A stretch of DNA of 7,634 nucleotides from an uncultured Bacilli bacterium (lineage in GTDB: Bacteria; Bacillota_I; Bacilli_A; RFN20; DUOF01), in contig CAKORZ010000064.1 of NCBI GenBank assembly GCA_934101685.1, forward strand, positions 1 through 7,634, given 5' to 3'. Of this stretch, positions 5,035 to 7,634 are shown piece by piece. Both the position numbers and the translations under genes were made by a program. The notes under the pieces are model-generated. The model was not told where the DNA came from. It searched no databases and worked only from the letters and a program-made list of their open reading frames with translations. The first letter of the stretch is position 1. Each line of letters begins with the position of its first letter.

Positions 5035-7634
5035 TATTTTTGTAACTTTTCATAGAATTTCATTGCATCATTACATCTCTTACACATGCAATTTTCTACT
5101 TCACTTTCTTCAAATCTATTCCAACATCTTTCACACTTAACACCATTATGAACATTTACTTTAACTTTACTTACTTCTTGCTTATATTCATCACTTAATG
5201 AAGTTTCTACTACTTCACTAACAATAAATAATCTCTTCTTTTCTAAGTTAGATAAGTTATCAAATACTTTTTTAGTATCTGCATCTACTACTTCAAGTTC
5301 TAATGATACTTCTTGACTAGATTTTACTAAACCTTCTCCTCTAGCAACTTCTATAGCTTTTAATACATCAGTTCTAAGATTCATTAACTTTTCAAAGTCT
5401 TTTAATAACTCTTCATTAACTTTCTCTCTAACAGGCATAGATAATAGTTGTACTGATTTACTACTTCCTGTTAATTCTGTATATAATTCATCCATAGTAT
5501 GAGGAATAATTGGAGTTAATAAACGCATTAATGTATCTAATACTTTATATAAAACATTTTGAACTTGTAATCTTCTAGTGCTCTTAAATGTATCACAATA
5601 TAAAATATCTTTACTTAAATCTAGATAGAATGAGCTTAATTCTACACTCATAAAGTTAACTATTGTAGTTAATACAGTAGCAAAGTCATACTTGTCATAA
5701 CTATCTAATACAGTATTTTTAACTTCTTTTAATTTCTCAAGCACACATAAATCTACATATTCATATGATTTAACTGTATCACTAGTAGGTGAGAACTTAC
5801 TATATTCACCATTACTTAAATTACCTACTAAGAATCTAAATGTATTTCTTATTTTACGATAAGTTTCACTAACTTGTTTTAAGATATCTTGTCCAATCTT
5901 ACAATCTGCTTGATAATCAATACTTGCTACCCATAAACGTAAAATATCTGCACCTTGAGATTCAATTATCTTAAGTGGATCTACACCATTTCCTAAAGAT
6001 TTAGACATTTTCATTCCTTTTTCATCAACGATAAATCCATGAGATACTAATTCTTTGTATGGAGATTTATGATGCTTAGCTACACCTAAAATAAGTGAAG
6101 AGTTGAACCAACCTCTATATTGGTCACTTCCCTCTAAATATAAATCACAAGGATAACCCATTCCTCTTTCTACAAGTACACCAGTATGAGAAGATCCTGA
6201 ATCGAACCAAACATCTAAAGTATCTGTTTCCTTAGTGAACTTTCCATTAGGGCTTAATGGGTTTTTATAACCTTTTGGTAATAAATCTTTTACATCTAAT
6301 TCATACCAACAAGTAGAGCCTTTTTCTCTAAATAATTTAGAAATATGATCAAATACTGCTTTTTCAATAATTGGAGATTTATCTTCATTATAAATAATAG
6401 GAATTGGTAATCCCCATAATCTTTGACGAGATATACACCAATCGCTTCTATCTTTAATCATATTAGTCATTCTAAGCTCGCCCCATGGATTATGCCATTT
6501 AACGTTATTAATTTCTTTTAATAAATCATCTCTTATTTTATCAATTGAGGCAAACCATTGTGGAGTTGCTCTAAAGATTACTGGTTTTTTAGTTCTCCAG
6601 TCATGAGGATATGAGTGTTTAAATTTAGTAGCACCCATTAATACTCCAAGTTCATTTAATTTTTCAATTACTTTTTCATTTGCTTCATAATATGGTAATC
6701 CTTCAAAATCACTACCAGCTTCTTTAGTCATTAATCCTTTTTCATCTACTGGGCATAAAACATCTAATCCATATTTCATACCAACATAGAAGTCTTCAGC
6801 ACCATGACCAGGAGCAGTATGTACACATCCAGTACCAGCATCATCAGTTACGTGATCTCCTAAAATAACAACACTTTCTCTATTATAGAATGGATGAGTA
6901 GTAGTTACTCCTTCTACTTCCTTACCTTTAAATAATTTAATTAATTTAACTGTTTCAAAGTGTAATTCTTCTTTTAAAGTGTTTTTCAATGACTCTAGGA
7001 AAACAAATCTACCTTTTTCAGTTTCATATAGTCCATATTGCATATTAGCATTTAAACATATAGCTAAGTTAGCAGGTATTGTCCAAGGAGTAGTAGTCCA
7101 TATAATGAAACTATCATTACTAGTTAAAATTCCCTTTCCATCTCTTACTTTAAATGCTACATAAATTGAAGTATCTTCTTTATCATAGTATTCAATTTCT
7201 GCTTCTGCTAGAGCACTTTCACTAGTTGGTGACCAATATACTGGTTTTAATCCTTTATAGATTAATCCTTTTAATGCTAATGTTGCAAACATATCTACTT
7301 CATTTGCTTCAAATTCTTTAGATAATGTTAAATAAGGATGATCATAATCACCAATTACACCAAGTGCTAATTGTTGTTTCATTTGCTTTTCAACTTGTAC
7401 ATGAGCATATTCATCACATTTTCTTCTAAACTCACTTGGTTCAGTAGTTTTTCTATTTACTCCAGATTTAATAACAGCATTTTCAATTGGTAAACCATGT
7501 GTATCCCATCCTGGAACAAATGGTGTATAAAAACCACACATTGCTTTATATCTAACAACAAAATCCTTTAATGATTTGTTTAAAGCATGTCCTATATGCA
7601 TATCACCATTAGCATAAGGTGGTCCATCGTGTAA
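5034..7634 (-). CDS. ileS: Isoleucyl-tRNA synthetase, partial (N-terminus beyond right edge)
   Basis: The visible 866 residues are in frame right up to the window edge, beginning LHDGPPYANGDMHIGH. The bacterial family is usually a little over 900 residues, so roughly 45-55 N-terminal residues are missing. A start at the ATG inside this motif (7601) would be wrong, because the motif precedes it in frame. Landmarks, numbered from the edge: HIGH (13-16) for ATP binding; GWDTHGLPIE (42-51); the CP1 editing domain with WTTTPWT (179-185) and HTAPGHGAEDF (272-282), which hydrolyses Val-tRNA(Ile); DWCISRQRLWG (398-408); KMSKS (542-546); a tRNA-binding helical region; and a C-terminal zinc site, C834-x2-C837 and C851-x2-C854. 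The zinc finger marks the common bacterial type (IleRS1) rather than the mupirocin-resistant eukaryote-like type. The enzyme charges tRNA(Ile) in the cytoplasm. Any T-box leader would lie outside the window. It heads the visible operon and overlaps lspA by one base. Confidence 0.97.
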   Translation of the reverse strand, partial: LHDGPPYANGDMHIGHALNKSLKDFVVRYKAMCGFYTPFVPGWDTHGLPIENAVIKSGVNRKTTEPSEFRRKCDEYAHVQVEKQMKQQLALGVIGDYDHPYLTLSKEFEANEVDMFATLALKGLIYKGLKPVYWSPTSESALAEAEIEYYDKEDTSIYVAFKVRDGKGILTSNDSFIIWTTTPWTIPANLAICLNANMQYGLYETEKGRFVFLESLKNTLKEELHFETVKLIKLFKGKEVEGVTTTHPFYNRESVVILGDHVTDDAGTGCVHTAPGHGAEDFYVGMKYGLDVLCPVDEKGLMTKEAGSDFEGLPYYEANEKVIEKLNELGVLMGATKFKHSYPHDWRTKKPVIFRATPQWFASIDKIRDDLLKEINNVKWHNPWGELRMTNMIKDRSDWCISRQRLWGLPIPIIYNEDKSPIIEKAVFDHISKLFREKGSTCWYELDVKDLLPKGYKNPLSPNGKFTKETDTLDVWFDSGSSHTGVLVERGMGYPCDLYLEGSDQYRGWFNSSLILGVAKHHKSPYKELVSHGFIVDEKGMKMSKSLGNGVDPLKIIESQGADILRLWVASIDYQADCKIGQDILKQVSETYRKIRNTFRFLVGNLSNGEYSKFSPTSDTVKSYEYVDLCVLEKLKEVKNTVLDSYDKYDFATVLTTIVNFMSVELSSFYLDLSKDILYCDTFKSTRRLQVQNVLYKVLDTLMRLLTPIIPHTMDELYTELTGSSKSVQLLSMPVREKVNEELLKDFEKLMNLRTDVLKAIEVARGEGLVKSSQEVSLELEVVDADTKKVFDNLSNLEKKRLFIVSEVVETSLSDEYKQEVSKVKVNVHNGVKCERCWNRFEESEVENCMCKRCNDAMKFYEKLQK

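Noticed and set aside
6979..7164. Plus-strand 61-codon open frame inside ileS
   Set aside because: It is antisense to the conserved IleRS editing domain (WTTTPWT region) and shows no features of its own.
1..7634. Possible use of TGA as tryptophan, as in mycoplasmas, given the high AT content
   Set aside because: Conserved tryptophans checked in IleRS and YfhO are TGG, and no long gene needs an in-frame TGA. All visible stops are TAA, so TGA use as a stop is not shown either.
1..7634. CRISPR arrays, insertion sequences, tRNA or rRNA genes, phage or defence genes
   Set aside because: No regularly spaced repeats, transposase-like frames, terminal repeats or RNA gene signatures were seen; nearly all the sequence is accounted for by five protein genes.

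Overview
The window is strongly AT-rich. It carries three complete protein genes and two genes cut by the window edges. Tryptophan is written TGG wherever I checked, and all four visible stop codons are TAA, so nothing points to the mycoplasma genetic code. The ileS-lspA-rluD order, a YfhO-family membrane protein, purine-rich ribosome binding sites and very low GC suggest a low-GC member of the Bacillota, probably class Bacilli or a related uncultured gut lineage. The lineage is an inference; no rRNA or species-level marker is present.

Layout. Positions 1-748 (minus strand) hold the first 249 codons of a YcjF/DUF697-like inner-membrane protein whose C-terminus lies off the left edge. Positions 749-894 are the only non-coding stretch. 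It is a very AT-rich divergent promoter region with candidate promoters on both strands and several inverted repeats. Positions 895-3660 (plus strand) encode a 921-residue YfhO-family multi-pass membrane protein, a likely GT-C-type glycosyltransferase of the cell surface. It meets the minus-strand genes tail to tail: its stop codon overlaps that of rluD, and a hairpin lying across both gene ends looks like a shared terminator. Positions 3657-7634 (minus strand) are a tightly packed run transcribed leftward: ileS (N-terminus off the right edge), lspA (overlapping ileS by one base) and an rluD-family pseudouridine synthase gene (overlapping lspA by 23 bases).

How the genes work together. The ileS-lspA-rluD run is a conserved housekeeping operon (tRNA charging, lipoprotein signal peptide removal, 23S rRNA modification) whose overlaps suggest translational coupling. 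YfhO and the YcjF-like protein form a divergent pair of membrane protein genes sharing one control region, which hints at a common envelope-related setting but does not prove it. I found no mobile element, CRISPR array, RNA gene or clearly novel system. The points most worth a second look are the compact divergent promoter region, the terminator inside overlapping gene ends, and the lone YfhO and YcjF-like proteins.
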